Origin: Leptospira limi
GTDB lineage: Bacteria; Spirochaetota; Leptospiria; Leptospirales; Leptospiraceae
DNA: 64,000 nt
Direction: 5' to 3'
Assembly (NCBI RefSeq): GCF_026151395.1
Contig: NZ_JAMQPV010000003.1
Coordinates: forward strand, 124,001-188,000
Each line of letters opens with the position of its first letter. Position 1 is the stretch's first letter. Below, piece after piece: positions 27,564-35,909 of this stretch. The notes below the pieces were generated by a model that saw only the letters and a list, made by a program, of their open reading frames with translations, had not been told where the DNA came from and did not search any database. The translations under genes and the position numbers were made by a program.

Positions 27564-29204
27564 ATGATCCAAGCTAGCGGCATTACAGTCTCCTTCGGGA
27601 AAAAACCCCTTTTTGAAAACGTTTCCATTAAATTCAAACCGGAGTGCCGTTATGGTCTAATCGGAGCCAATGGTTCGGGAAAATCGACCTTCATGAAGGT
27701 CCTGGCGGGCATTCTACAGCCCTCTGCAGGCTCTGTGGTCCTCGACAAGGACGTAAAAGTTGGGTATTTGAAGCAGGACCACTATGAATACGAAAATGAG
27801 ACCGTCCTAGGCACTGTTTTACGAGGGAATCCTGAACTTTGGAACCTAATGGCAGAACGTGACGCTATTTATGCCAAAGAGGACATGACGGACGAAGAAG
27901 GGATCCGGATTTCCGAAATTGAAGAATTATTTGCCGATATGGGCGGATACGAAGCCGAATCGGTTGCGGGGGAACTTTTAGAAGGTCTTGGAATTCCTAC
28001 CACTGCTCACAACCGTCCGCTTAACTTTTTAACAGGTGGGTTCAAATTACGAGTTCTACTTGCCCAAGTGTTATTTTTAAAACCAGATGTCCTTCTCCTA
28101 GACGAACCAACGAACCACTTAGATATCAAAACCATCCACTGGTTAGAAGAACTTCTCATCAATTATGAAGGTGTGGTCATCGTGATTTCCCACGACCGTC
28201 ACTTTATCAACTCAGTTGCCACTCATATCGCTGACCTTGACTATAACACCATTCGAGTTTTCCCAGGGAACTACGACGACTTTATGATTGCTGCTGAACA
28301 ATCCCGCGAACAACTCATGAATGACAGCAAAAGAGCAAAAGAAAAAATTGCCGACTTACAGGAGTTTGTTTCAAGATTCTCAGCTAACGCTAGTAAATCA
28401 AAACAAGCTACGTCTCGTCAAAAGATGATCGAAAAAATCAAATCTGATATGGTAGAAGTGAAACCTTCTTCAAGGGTAGCTCCTTACATTCGTTTCAAAG
28501 CAAAACGTGTGTTAGGAAAAGATGTCTTCGAAGCAATCAATATCACAAAGTCATATGATGGAAAACCAGTCATCAAAGACTTTAGCATTTCCATTACGAA
28601 AGGTGAGAAAGTGGGGATTGTTGGAACAAACGGTGTAGGTAAAACCACACTTCTTAAAATGTTATTAAAAAAATTGGAACCAGATTCTGGCCAAGTGAAA
28701 TGGGGTGATTCGGTAGAAACATCTTTTTTCCCGCAGGACCATAGAGAAGCAATGGAACCAGATGCAGATACTCTGGTTGAATGGTTACTTCGCAATTCAC
28801 CTCAAGGCACAGAAGTACAAGAGATTCGTGCAATTTTAGGTAGGATGCTTTTTTCAGGTGATATGGCCAACAAATCCACAACTGTGTTATCGGGTGGTGA
28901 AAAATCTCGTATGATCATTGGAAAAATGATCCTTGCTGGTGACAACGTAATCGCTCTTGACGAACCAACTAACCACTTAGACTTAGAAACGATCGAAGCA
29001 CTCAACTACGCCTTATCTTTGTTTGATGGAACAGTGATATTGGTTTCGCATGATAGGGAGTTTATTTCCTCACTTTGTACTAGAATTATTGAAGTAACTC
29101 CAGAAGGAATCAAAGACTTCAAAGGAAATTACGAAGAATTTTTGGAAAGAGAAGGAAACGATTTTTACAAACGACTTACTGGGGGAGCAATCCTTACCCC
29201 TTAA
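27564..29204 (+). CDS. ybiT: ABC-F family ATPase, YbiT-like
   Basis: 546 residues, two ABC domains and no membrane segment, as in ABC-F translation factors. First Walker A: IGANGSGKST (about 35-44); second: VGTNGVGKTT. Walker B: VLLLDEPTNHLD and VIALDEPTNHLD. The linker between them contains FVSRFSANASKSKQATSR, the mark of the YbiT subfamily. ABC-F proteins bind the ribosomal E-site and relieve stalled translation. It diverges from the OmpA/PD40 gene. Its end overlaps the convergent outer-membrane gene by 4 bases. Confidence 0.9.
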   Translation: MIQASGITVSFGKKPLFENVSIKFKPECRYGLIGANGSGKSTFMKVLAGILQPSAGSVVLDKDVKVGYLKQDHYEYENETVLGTVLRGNPELWNLMAERDAIYAKEDMTDEEGIRISEIEELFADMGGYEAESVAGELLEGLGIPTTAHNRPLNFLTGGFKLRVLLAQVLFLKPDVLLLDEPTNHLDIKTIHWLEELLINYEGVVIVISHDRHFINSVATHIADLDYNTIRVFPGNYDDFMIAAEQSREQLMNDSKRAKEKIADLQEFVSRFSANASKSKQATSRQKMIEKIKSDMVEVKPSSRVAPYIRFKAKRVLGKDVFEAINITKSYDGKPVIKDFSISITKGEKVGIVGTNGVGKTTLLKMLLKKLEPDSGQVKWGDSVETSFFPQDHREAMEPDADTLVEWLLRNSPQGTEVQEIRAILGRMLFSGDMANKSTTVLSGGEKSRMIIGKMILAGDNVIALDEPTNHLDLETIEALNYALSLFDGTVILVSHDREFISSLCTRIIEVTPEGIKDFKGNYEEFLEREGNDFYKRLTGGAILTP

Positions 29205-30250
29205 AATTGGTAATTTAAGGAGAGATTTGCTGATTGCATTTCTCTCCCTGCCATCACTTCCGTAGTCACACTAAAACTTCCCTGTCCAAATCGTAAGCCT
29301 AAACTTCCATATCCAAAACTGGAAACATGATCATAACGTGTTGCGAGTCGGATTCCAATCACACTCGGATAGGTCGAAAAATCATCTGGATTGGATCGAG
29401 TGGAAATCACTGCATACCGACTCACTTGTATCGAAGTATATCCTTCATTGTATACACATCCCAAACCAGGTGTGATAGATAAAATTCCAATTGTCCAATT
29501 GTATTTTACATCAAAAGAAAAGGAAGAGATCCTAGATTGGTAATACAAATCATTGATTCCCAACCACCTTCGTTTTTCGCCATCGATTCGGAACTGAGTG
29601 GTTCTACGATCATACGAACTTAAATATAAGTCTTGGTTTGTTTGAAAAAATCCAAATCCAAAAGAAAAACCAGAAGATTCTGGGAAATAACGAAACATAA
29701 TTCCATAATTCTGGATCTTCCCCCTAACGTCCGTATTACGAATTTTTACGAATGGAATATTTGCTTCCGTAAATTCATAAGGGAAAAAATGAGTTGTGAC
29801 ATTCCAACGACTGGCATAAGGAGTTTGAAACAATTGACTCAGATTGGCTGTAAAACTGAAGGAAGGAGACGCAGCGACACCTTCTTTTGGCAAATTTCTA
29901 AGTTCAGAGTTTTCATAATACAAATCACGTGCTTTAGCTTGTCCTTTTGCAATCGTGTAACCTAAACCCAAACGGTAAGAGGGAACATTCTGGCCACCTG
30001 ATTGGTTTGCATTCAGATTTTGTAATACTGCGTTTTCTCCCATGGATCGAAGAAAACCATTCGTATAAATTCGATCTAAAGCGGGGCCCGCAAAATTTCC
30101 GAGGAGTTGGTATTCGGAAGGAATGTTTGAACATTCTGCCCCTCCGCAAATGACTTGTGCTTCTAATTGAAAACTTTTTCCAAATAAAATGAGAAAGAAC
30201 AATAATACTGCAAAAAATTGGAGGGTGGTGCGAATCATTGAGAGTTTCAT
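29201..30250 (-). CDS. Predicted outer-membrane beta-barrel protein
   Basis: 349 residues. A signal peptide (FFAVLLFFLILFGKSFQLEA) is followed by a Cys pair (VICGGAECSN). The rest alternates aromatic and polar residues in short stretches (FSFGFGFFQTNQDLYLSSYD, YGSLGLRFGQGSFSVTTEVM) and ends LSLNYQF with a C-terminal Phe, the usual beta-barrel assembly signal. No named family was recognised. It converges on ybiT. Confidence 0.65.
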   Translation of the reverse strand: MKLSMIRTTLQFFAVLLFFLILFGKSFQLEAQVICGGAECSNIPSEYQLLGNFAGPALDRIYTNGFLRSMGENAVLQNLNANQSGGQNVPSYRLGLGYTIAKGQAKARDLYYENSELRNLPKEGVAASPSFSFTANLSQLFQTPYASRWNVTTHFFPYEFTEANIPFVKIRNTDVRGKIQNYGIMFRYFPESSGFSFGFGFFQTNQDLYLSSYDRRTTQFRIDGEKRRWLGINDLYYQSRISSFSFDVKYNWTIGILSITPGLGCVYNEGYTSIQVSRYAVISTRSNPDDFSTYPSVIGIRLATRYDHVSSFGYGSLGLRFGQGSFSVTTEVMAGREMQSANLSLNYQF

Positions 30251-30347
30251 ACTTCAACATTCTAAATCAAAAAGGGAAATTGGTTTCATGAGGATAACAC
30301 GGAATCCATTCGTTAAAAAATAGTAAGTAAATTTAAATTAACTTCCG

Positions 30348-30944
30348 TTACAGGATATTTTGAAACCAATCCAAAAATAGTTCCATCGCTTTTTTTCGGT
30401 GTGAAACTTTGTTTTTTTCTTCTTCTGGGACTTCTGAAAACCGTTTTCCGAAATTTGGATAATAAAAAATAGGATCATACCCAAATCCATATGTTCCAAT
30501 TTCATCATAATCGGGGGTGATGACCCCTTCAACCTTTCCTTCAAAGGAAACTTGGTGAATTGTATCTACGTAACTCACAACACAGCTGTAATGTGCCTTT
30601 CGATTCGGATTCTCTCCTAATTTTTTGAGTAAATAGAGAGCACGTTCCTTATCGGTGAGTCCAGGACCACCAAATCTTGCGGAATACACTCCTGGTTCCC
30701 CAAAAAGAGCATCCACACAAATTCCAGAATCATCAGCGAATGACGGAAGGCCCGTTAGGCGAAAGAGTTCCTTTGATTTGATAAATGAATTACCAACAAA
30801 AGTGGATTCTGATTCTACTGGTTCGAAGTTGATTCCTAAAGTTTTTGGTGTGACTACCTCATAACCCAAAGGTGAGAGTAACATTTGCATTTCTTTTCGT
30901 TTGTGATCACTTCCAGATGCAAATGCTAACGCTTTTTTTGTCAG
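30348..30944 (-). CDS. rdgB: XTP/dITP diphosphatase (HAM1/RdgB), probable CTG start
   Basis: 198 residues if it begins at CTG 30942-30944. It hydrolyses non-canonical purine nucleotides (XTP, dITP, ITP) to monophosphates. Marks are FADDSGICVDAL (active-site acid), ARFGGPGLTDKERA, VEGVITPDYDEIGTYGFGYD, and SHRKKAMELF. The family's conserved N-terminal substrate loop (here LAFASGSDHKRKEM) lies upstream of the first ATG (30890), so a start at that ATG would delete it. Between the upstream in-frame stop and that ATG there is no ATG, GTG or TTG; the only plausible start is a CTG that overlaps the TGA of the STAS gene, 8 or so bases after GAGGA. The start is therefore inferred. Confidence 0.85.
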   Translation of the reverse strand: MTKKALAFASGSDHKRKEMQMLLSPLGYEVVTPKTLGINFEPVESESTFVGNSFIKSKELFRLTGLPSFADDSGICVDALFGEPGVYSARFGGPGLTDKERALYLLKKLGENPNRKAHYSCVVSYVDTIHQVSFEGKVEGVITPDYDEIGTYGFGYDPIFYYPNFGKRFSEVPEEEKNKVSHRKKAMELFLDWFQNIL

Positions 30945-31291
30945 TGGGAATCTTCCTCGTCTAACTGGAAACCTTCCATTGCAGAAGGTAAGTCAGGAAA
31001 AATTTCAAAAACTTTATCTAACATTGTGATTTCGAATAACTGGATTAAATCTTCATCAACCACAATTACTTTAATATCACCATTCATAGGCTTTAACTTA
31101 CGTTTTGTGGCGACAAAAATTCCTAAAGCAGTTGAACATATATGATGAACTTTCGTTAAATCTAAAATGATTTTTTTAACAGAACCTTGGGTGAGTTTTG
31201 ACAATTCTTTTTCAATTTCATCAGAATCCACTTTCAATATGGCTCCAGAAAATTTGATAATCCTTATGTCATCCTTGACTTGAACATCCAT
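30941..31291 (-). CDS. STAS-domain protein (anti-sigma-factor antagonist type)
   Basis: 116 residues from the ATG at 31289-31291; a TTG lies 9 bases upstream in frame. It is one STAS domain: IRIIKFSGAIL, IILDLTKVHHICSTALGIF (the Ser/Thr near the ICST site is the usual phosphorylation position) and KVIVVDEDLIQLFEITML. Such proteins bind anti-sigma kinases when unphosphorylated; SpoIIE phosphatases reactivate them. It lies inside the comF-rdgB set: its start overlaps the comF end and its stop overlaps the proposed rdgB start. Confidence 0.82.
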   Translation of the reverse strand: MDVQVKDDIRIIKFSGAILKVDSDEIEKELSKLTQGSVKKIILDLTKVHHICSTALGIFVATKRKLKPMNGDIKVIVVDEDLIQLFEITMLDKVFEIFPDLPSAMEGFQLDEEDSH

Positions 31292-31979
31292 TCGATTCAA
31301 ACACCCCGCTTAACAAGAAAACTACGCAAGTTACCTTTCTTACCCCTCTCAGTTTGTACAACCGAGCGATTTCATTGAGTGAGGCACCTGTCGTAAATAT
31401 ATCATCTATGAGTAGAACATGAAGTCCTTCTATGATTCTATCACTTTTTGTGAATTCGAATGCCTTTTTTGCATGAAAAAATCTCTCTTCAAATCGTTTC
31501 TCCGACTGTTTGTCCTTTGAAACCTTACGAAGACTCGTATCTTCCCTTATTTTTAGGCCTCGTATCAGCCGATTTCGTAAAGAACAGGCAACATGGTAAG
31601 GTTTTGGTCCAGGTTTGGGTTTGGAAGGAACCATGACAAAACAATCGGGAGGGTCGATTTTCCAAAATTTTGCCAACTGCCTCCAACCTATACAGAAGTA
31701 GTTGGAGATTTGTTTTTCATTTTGGAATTTTAAGGAAAGGAAAAGTTCTTTGGCGATCAGATCTCTCTTTTGCAAAGAGTAAGCTTCCTCATAAAATACA
31801 AAGCGATCCACTGGTTTCGGAATGGTATAAGGTGATTTCCATCTGTCTTGAGATAGGGCACAATTTTTGGTGCAAACTTTACACAAACCGAAAATGTCTG
31901 AGAATAGATCGTGTTGCCCACAGCGGATACAGTACTTTGGAAATATAAATGACAGTAGTGAAAAAAAAACCCCTCTCAT
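31269..31979 (-). CDS. comF: ComF-family phosphoribosyltransferase-like protein
   Basis: 236 residues. The N-terminus has a zinc-ribbon (CIRCGQ, later CKVC). The C-terminus has the PRPP-binding signature VLLIDDIFTTGASLNEIA (about 198-215). ComF proteins take part in DNA uptake or repair in other bacteria, but the reaction is not established. The ATG (31977-31979) sits in the loop of the terminator hairpin of the preceding gene with no Shine-Dalgarno, and codons 3 to 6 are its T-run. Its end overlaps the STAS gene. Confidence 0.8.
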   Translation of the reverse strand: MRGVFFSLLSFIFPKYCIRCGQHDLFSDIFGLCKVCTKNCALSQDRWKSPYTIPKPVDRFVFYEEAYSLQKRDLIAKELFLSLKFQNEKQISNYFCIGWRQLAKFWKIDPPDCFVMVPSKPKPGPKPYHVACSLRNRLIRGLKIREDTSLRKVSKDKQSEKRFEERFFHAKKAFEFTKSDRIIEGLHVLLIDDIFTTGASLNEIARLYKLRGVRKVTCVVFLLSGVFESNGCSSQG

Positions 31980-31996
31980 AATGAAAGGGGTTTTTT
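31961..31996 (-). terminator. Intrinsic terminator of the OmpL47-like gene, overlapping the comF start
   Basis: On the minus strand CCCCTTTC (31990-31983), loop ATTAT, GAGAGGGG (31977-31970), then nine T (31969-31961); six A precede the stem. One G-T pair. The comF ATG begins in the loop. A second, AT-rich hairpin (AGTAAGA / TCTTACT, 31997-32016, loop GTTTGG) lies just upstream. Confidence 0.8.
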
Positions 31997-32027
31997 AGTA
32001 AGAGTTTGGTCTTACTTTTTTAAAAAA

Positions 32028-33110
32028 TTATTTAGCAGGAGTTGTAGATTGCGGAGCAGGTGCCGCTTCTACTTTTGGCTCTTCACTTGCTTTTTGGATT
32101 GTTGAAGTTGGAGGAGTTAAGTCAACAGTAAGTTTTACTTCGACTACATCCGATTGGTTTCCAACATTATCAACAGCCATAGCTTTGATCACGTGATCCC
32201 CTTGTGTTTCAATTGCAATTGCTTCCACATAAGGTTTGAATTCTTCTTCGTCAATTTTAACTAAGATTTTTTTCACGCCAGATTCTTTGTCAGTTGCGTT
32301 TACATAGAATACGTTTCCTTTTCTTTGGAAATTTTTTCCATTGATGTCCACTAATGGGAAAGAAGGAACGATTTCAATTGTAGGTTTGACATCGTCAACA
32401 GTGATGATCATAGAAGATTCTGGAGAAGAGTTTCCAGACTTATCAGTTGCAGAATACTTAATTGTATTTGCACCACCAACTTCCAATTTGATTGGATCGG
32501 CATAAACTTTAGAAGCTTCTTGGTTGATACTGAATTGAACTTTTTCTACTCCTGTTTGGCGGTCTTCCGCTACAATTGTGTATGTGTTGTTTTTAGAAGC
32601 AAAAGGAACTCCGTCTAAAACAAACAGTTGTTCTTGTGGAACAAGGCTCACACGTGGAGCAGTATTGTCTACATTCACAACAAGGATTTTTGGAGTTTCT
32701 GCGTTCCCAACTTTATCAACGGAACGGTAGTAAATCTCAGTTAGTCCTTCTTCCGAAATACGGATTGGTTGCGTAAATCTTCTATACTCACCATTTTTTG
32801 GTTTCCATTCGATGAAATCAATCATAGAAGAATCATCTTTTGCGTCTAAAGAAAACGATGTTTTACTAGTGATAAAAAGAGCGGGTGCATCACTTGTAGA
32901 AGCTCCAGCTTCTTTTTTGTCTCCCAAAATGTCTTTTACAGTTGTCTCAACTTTGTTCACACCATCTTTGGCTTGTGTAGATGTGGTTTCAGTTTTTTGA
33001 ATTGCCTTGTCTTTGGTGGAAGTAGTGGCTTTTGGGTCAGCAACCTGTGCTGAGATATGGCCTGCGAAAAAAATTGTCAAAATGGCCAAAAGGTATTTGT
33101 GCGCCTGCAT
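32028..33110 (-). CDS. OmpL47-like repeat surface protein
   Basis: 360 residues starting at the ATG 33108-33110, with AAGGAG 10 or so bases upstream; an in-frame extension into the divergent gene is not real. A signal peptide (LLAILTIFFAGHISAQ) is followed by a Thr/Lys-rich linker and then about three OmpL47-type repeats. Each has an ..VDKVGN / ATDKSGNSS / AVDNVGNQS segment closed by VNVDNTAPRVSLVP, ITVDDVKPTIEIVP or LTVDLTPPTSTI. Leptospira OmpL47 itself is a surface protein that binds host matrix proteins; here the repeat type is clear but binding is not shown. It is followed by a strong terminator. Confidence 0.8.
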   Translation of the reverse strand: MQAHKYLLAILTIFFAGHISAQVADPKATTSTKDKAIQKTETTSTQAKDGVNKVETTVKDILGDKKEAGASTSDAPALFITSKTSFSLDAKDDSSMIDFIEWKPKNGEYRRFTQPIRISEEGLTEIYYRSVDKVGNAETPKILVVNVDNTAPRVSLVPQEQLFVLDGVPFASKNNTYTIVAEDRQTGVEKVQFSINQEASKVYADPIKLEVGGANTIKYSATDKSGNSSPESSMIITVDDVKPTIEIVPSFPLVDINGKNFQRKGNVFYVNATDKESGVKKILVKIDEEEFKPYVEAIAIETQGDHVIKAMAVDNVGNQSDVVEVKLTVDLTPPTSTIQKASEEPKVEAAPAPQSTTPAK

Positions 33111-33143
33111 TAGTATATGTCTCCTTTTTACAGATAAAACATA

Positions 33144-33174
33144 TATATCCTCTTTGTAAGGAAATATTGTCAAC
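33144..33174 (-). promoter_or_regulatory. Candidate sigma70 promoter for the OmpL47-like gene
   Basis: Minus strand: a perfect -35 TTGACA (33174-33169), an 18-base spacer, and GATATA (33149-33144), part of a GGATATATAT tract. It lies 35 or so bases upstream of the AAGGAG. The -35 ends directly against the start codon of the divergent FlaA-like gene. Confidence 0.5.
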
Positions 33175-33816
33175 ATGATTGCTTTAAGAAACACCATAAT
33201 CCTAACACTTTTTCTCATTTCTCCATTCCATTCCGAAATCATTGGCGAGAGTGGCATTTGGAGAGAAATCCTTCTCGAAAATTTTGAACTTTCAAATTTC
33301 AATGCGAGCCATCTGCGCACAAAATTAGAAAAAGGAACAAAACTTCCCGAAATCAGCCTATCAAACAATTTTACAGCGCCCATTCCTGGATCCAAACAAG
33401 CGCTTGTACTTCGGATTCCAAAAGATGCCAATTTACCGTTTTCATTGTACTTTCCCAAACCCATTGAGGTGAATGCTTTCATTAAAGAGATCTCCATCCC
33501 GATTTACTCTTCTTTATCGAGTGGGAACCTAACACTGATCATAGAAACACAAGACGCAGAAGTGAGACAATTAAACTTAACCTCACTAAACTACCGTGGT
33601 TGGAAAACCATCACTGTTTCCATTTCAAAAAATTTTGACCAAAACGATCGAGTATTTCTACAAAAAAGTTCCATTCGTATTTTAGGATTCTTTTATTTAC
33701 CGTATGAAAACAACGACCCTAACCAGGAAGTGCTAATCGCGATTGATGATATAACTGCTATTGTGCGAGATAAATATAGACCTCTCCGAAACAAAGAAAT
33801 CCTATTAGAGGATTGA
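33175..33816 (+). CDS. FlaA-like (flagellar filament outer-layer family) protein
   Basis: 213 residues. An N-terminal signal peptide (IILTLFLISPFHS) precedes IWREILLENFELSNFNAS, the Trp/Asn-Phe pattern that opens FlaA-family mature proteins. Later segments (LYFPKPIEVNAFIKEISIPI, LNYRGWKTITVSISKNF, SSIRILGFFYLPYENND, IAIDDITAIVR) fit the family's jelly-roll core with its YRGWK turn. FlaA proteins sheathe the periplasmic flagellar filament of spirochaetes. It is shorter than typical FlaA and stands alone, so a FlaA paralogue or other carbohydrate-binding-like secreted protein is also possible. Shine-Dalgarno AAGGAA precedes the ATG. Confidence 0.55.
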   Translation: MIALRNTIILTLFLISPFHSEIIGESGIWREILLENFELSNFNASHLRTKLEKGTKLPEISLSNNFTAPIPGSKQALVLRIPKDANLPFSLYFPKPIEVNAFIKEISIPIYSSLSSGNLTLIIETQDAEVRQLNLTSLNYRGWKTITVSISKNFDQNDRVFLQKSSIRILGFFYLPYENNDPNQEVLIAIDDITAIVRDKYRPLRNKEILLED

Positions 33817-33904
33817 GTTTTTATGGCTTTTTCCAGGTTTTCTCCTCGGAAGTCTCTGAAAAAAACTCTTTTCTTCCCAACCTAGTAACCAATCCTGATC
33901 CTAA

Positions 33905-34360
33905 ATGGAAATGGAACTCTCCTTAGAACAATACGAAACCCTACTCAAATTAGTTTATATGGGAGATTGGGTCATTTCCACATTACAAGCCAAAGACAGA
34001 TCGGAGGATGAACCAGATTCTGACTCTCGATTTGCAGACGTTGTTCGCCATGTTTTCTCACAAGCGGAACATGCGGGATTAGGTAATATTGTCCAAATTG
34101 ACCAAAACAATGGAGAACCATACCTGACTCGTGAGTTTGAAGAAGAAAGTGGTCTTGTTGATATTTTGGAAGACTATGAAGACGAAGTATTTTGGCAAGC
34201 TCTCATAGAACGTTTGGCCCACCGTGATTTCCTCCGCCACTATGGTGAAACTGCGATTTCCCAAATGGCCATTGAAGAACGAATCGAAAAAGAAACTCCT
34301 TTCCATGACCAATGGGCAACCGAATTCCATGAAAATGGATTAGAAAATATTAAAACTTAA
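33905..34360 (+). CDS. Acidic hypothetical protein
   Basis: 151 residues, strongly acidic, with no signal peptide or membrane segment. It starts LSLEQYETLLKLVYMGDWVI and has the paired motif DYEDEVFWQALIERLAHRDF. I do not recognise the family. It reads convergently with the 508-residue membrane protein gene 22 bases away. It is likely a small cytoplasmic protein. Confidence 0.65.
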   Translation: MEMELSLEQYETLLKLVYMGDWVISTLQAKDRSEDEPDSDSRFADVVRHVFSQAEHAGLGNIVQIDQNNGEPYLTREFEEESGLVDILEDYEDEVFWQALIERLAHRDFLRHYGETAISQMAIEERIEKETPFHDQWATEFHENGLENIKT

Positions 34361-34382
34361 AAACGAGTCATTACAATCGGAT

Positions 34383-35909
34383 CTATTTGGTTTTTGGCCA
34401 AAGAAGTCGATCTTCTCTCAATTTTTTCTTAGACATCGCATCATCAAGTCTTGTTCGCAAAGCATATTCGATTTGGCTTTTTGTTTGTTGCGATAACACA
34501 TTTGCATCAGCTGGATCTCCAACGTCACGTAACAACAGTTGAATGGTATCAAAAGTTTCCTGGTTTAAAAAATCTCCATTCTTTGGAATTTTTGGGATTT
34601 GGTACCAAATTTTCAGAGCATCCGATTGGAGTTTGGAATCTTGTTTCCACTGCCCATGTTCCCATAGGACTTTAGCTTTTTCAAACATTCCATCCTTTGT
34701 TCGGTAAAAATTTGGAGTGTGAGTGAGAAGAGTATCGAGAATATCGATTCTTTTTTTCACATAAGCTTCTTCGGCATCCATCACATTCAGAATCTTTTTT
34801 TCTTTCAAAAGATTTTTATACTTAGCTTCCACCTGCCGGAGAGTTTCATACCTAAGAGTTTGTTTTTGTTCGGGTGAAGAGTTTTTTAAATAATCTTTCA
34901 CTCGGAAGTATTGTTCGAGAGCTTTTCCTTGGATGTAATAGATATTTTCAATCGTAAATAAAATTTCTGTTCCAGTATTTGTTCCTAATTGGGCTGACAA
35001 AGCCGCCATCATTTGTCTCAAAAAATCTTCTTTATTTAGATTTTCTTGGAAGTAATCGATAGCAAAATAACTCATATCGTTACTAAAAGGGTATGCTAAC
35101 CTTTGTAAGTTTTCATAATACAGATCTCTTACAAATAAATTCAAATCTCCTTTATTGGGGTCATATCCCATAAACCTTGAAATAAATTCATCCAACTGTT
35201 TTTCTTTTTTTTGTTTTAATGTCCGATCCAAGTATTTGGTTCGATCCTCTTTTGGCATCGACAAAGGAGATTTAGGTGGAAGTTCCCCATCTTTAGATAA
35301 TTTCATTGTAATTGGTGAAGTTGATTCCTCACCTTTACGGAATTCTTCTATGATACGGTTTCTTTCTTTGTGTAAGTATAAATTGTCTTCAGCGGAATCG
35401 ATATCTATTTTAAAGGGATCTCTGATATTTTTTAAAGTGGGAAGAACATCTTTAACAATAATGTCTTCAAAATCTCGATGTCTTTTGATATAAGAATCAG
35501 CAACACCTGAATTTTCATTGATTTGATCATAATCATTTCGGAACTGTTTTCTTAAGTTTGAGGTTCCCTCTAAATTTTGAACTAAATCTTCCCATTGGCT
35601 TCCCTTATATTTTCCTTTCGAAAAACCTTCTTTGCCTTCACCCTCCCCTTCCTCTTGGCCCTCACCAGGGTCTTCATTTGATTCAGAATTACCTGATTCA
35701 CCCATATTTTTACCAAAACTCATTTCGAAAGAGAGTTCTTTCTCATCTTCGGTTGCATAAATCCAAGCGGGACCACAAAGAGTTTTTTGGTAAATGGAGT
35801 CTGAATGATTAAATGAATATATAATGAATGTTATGTGAGAGACAACGGAAACATAGAATGCTATGTAGAAACGATTCTCAAATAGAACATTACGAATTCC
35901 TTTTAGCAT
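34383..35909 (-). CDS. Membrane-anchored acidic-linker protein of unknown function
   Basis: 508 residues from the ATG at 35907-35909 (an in-frame TTG lies upstream). One N-terminal membrane helix (FYIAFYVSVVSHITFIIYSF, about 14-33) is followed by a Gly/Glu-rich linker (about 65-90, EDPGEGQEEGEGEGKEGF) and then about 400 charged, mostly helical residues. No family was recognised. Its start overlaps the last 20 bases of lnt, so it is coupled to that gene. It may be a periplasmic or cytosolic helical scaffold, depending on orientation. Confidence 0.65.
   Translation of the reverse strand: MLKGIRNVLFENRFYIAFYVSVVSHITFIIYSFNHSDSIYQKTLCGPAWIYATEDEKELSFEMSFGKNMGESGNSESNEDPGEGQEEGEGEGKEGFSKGKYKGSQWEDLVQNLEGTSNLRKQFRNDYDQINENSGVADSYIKRHRDFEDIIVKDVLPTLKNIRDPFKIDIDSAEDNLYLHKERNRIIEEFRKGEESTSPITMKLSKDGELPPKSPLSMPKEDRTKYLDRTLKQKKEKQLDEFISRFMGYDPNKGDLNLFVRDLYYENLQRLAYPFSNDMSYFAIDYFQENLNKEDFLRQMMAALSAQLGTNTGTEILFTIENIYYIQGKALEQYFRVKDYLKNSSPEQKQTLRYETLRQVEAKYKNLLKEKKILNVMDAEEAYVKKRIDILDTLLTHTPNFYRTKDGMFEKAKVLWEHGQWKQDSKLQSDALKIWYQIPKIPKNGDFLNQETFDTIQLLLRDVGDPADANVLSQQTKSQIEYALRTRLDDAMSKKKLREDRLLWPKTK

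Noticed and set aside
33111..33497. Upstream extension of the OmpL47-like frame across the FlaA-like gene
   Set aside because: The signal peptide and AAGGAG point to the ATG at 33108-33110; the extension has no protein-like features and is antisense to a real gene.
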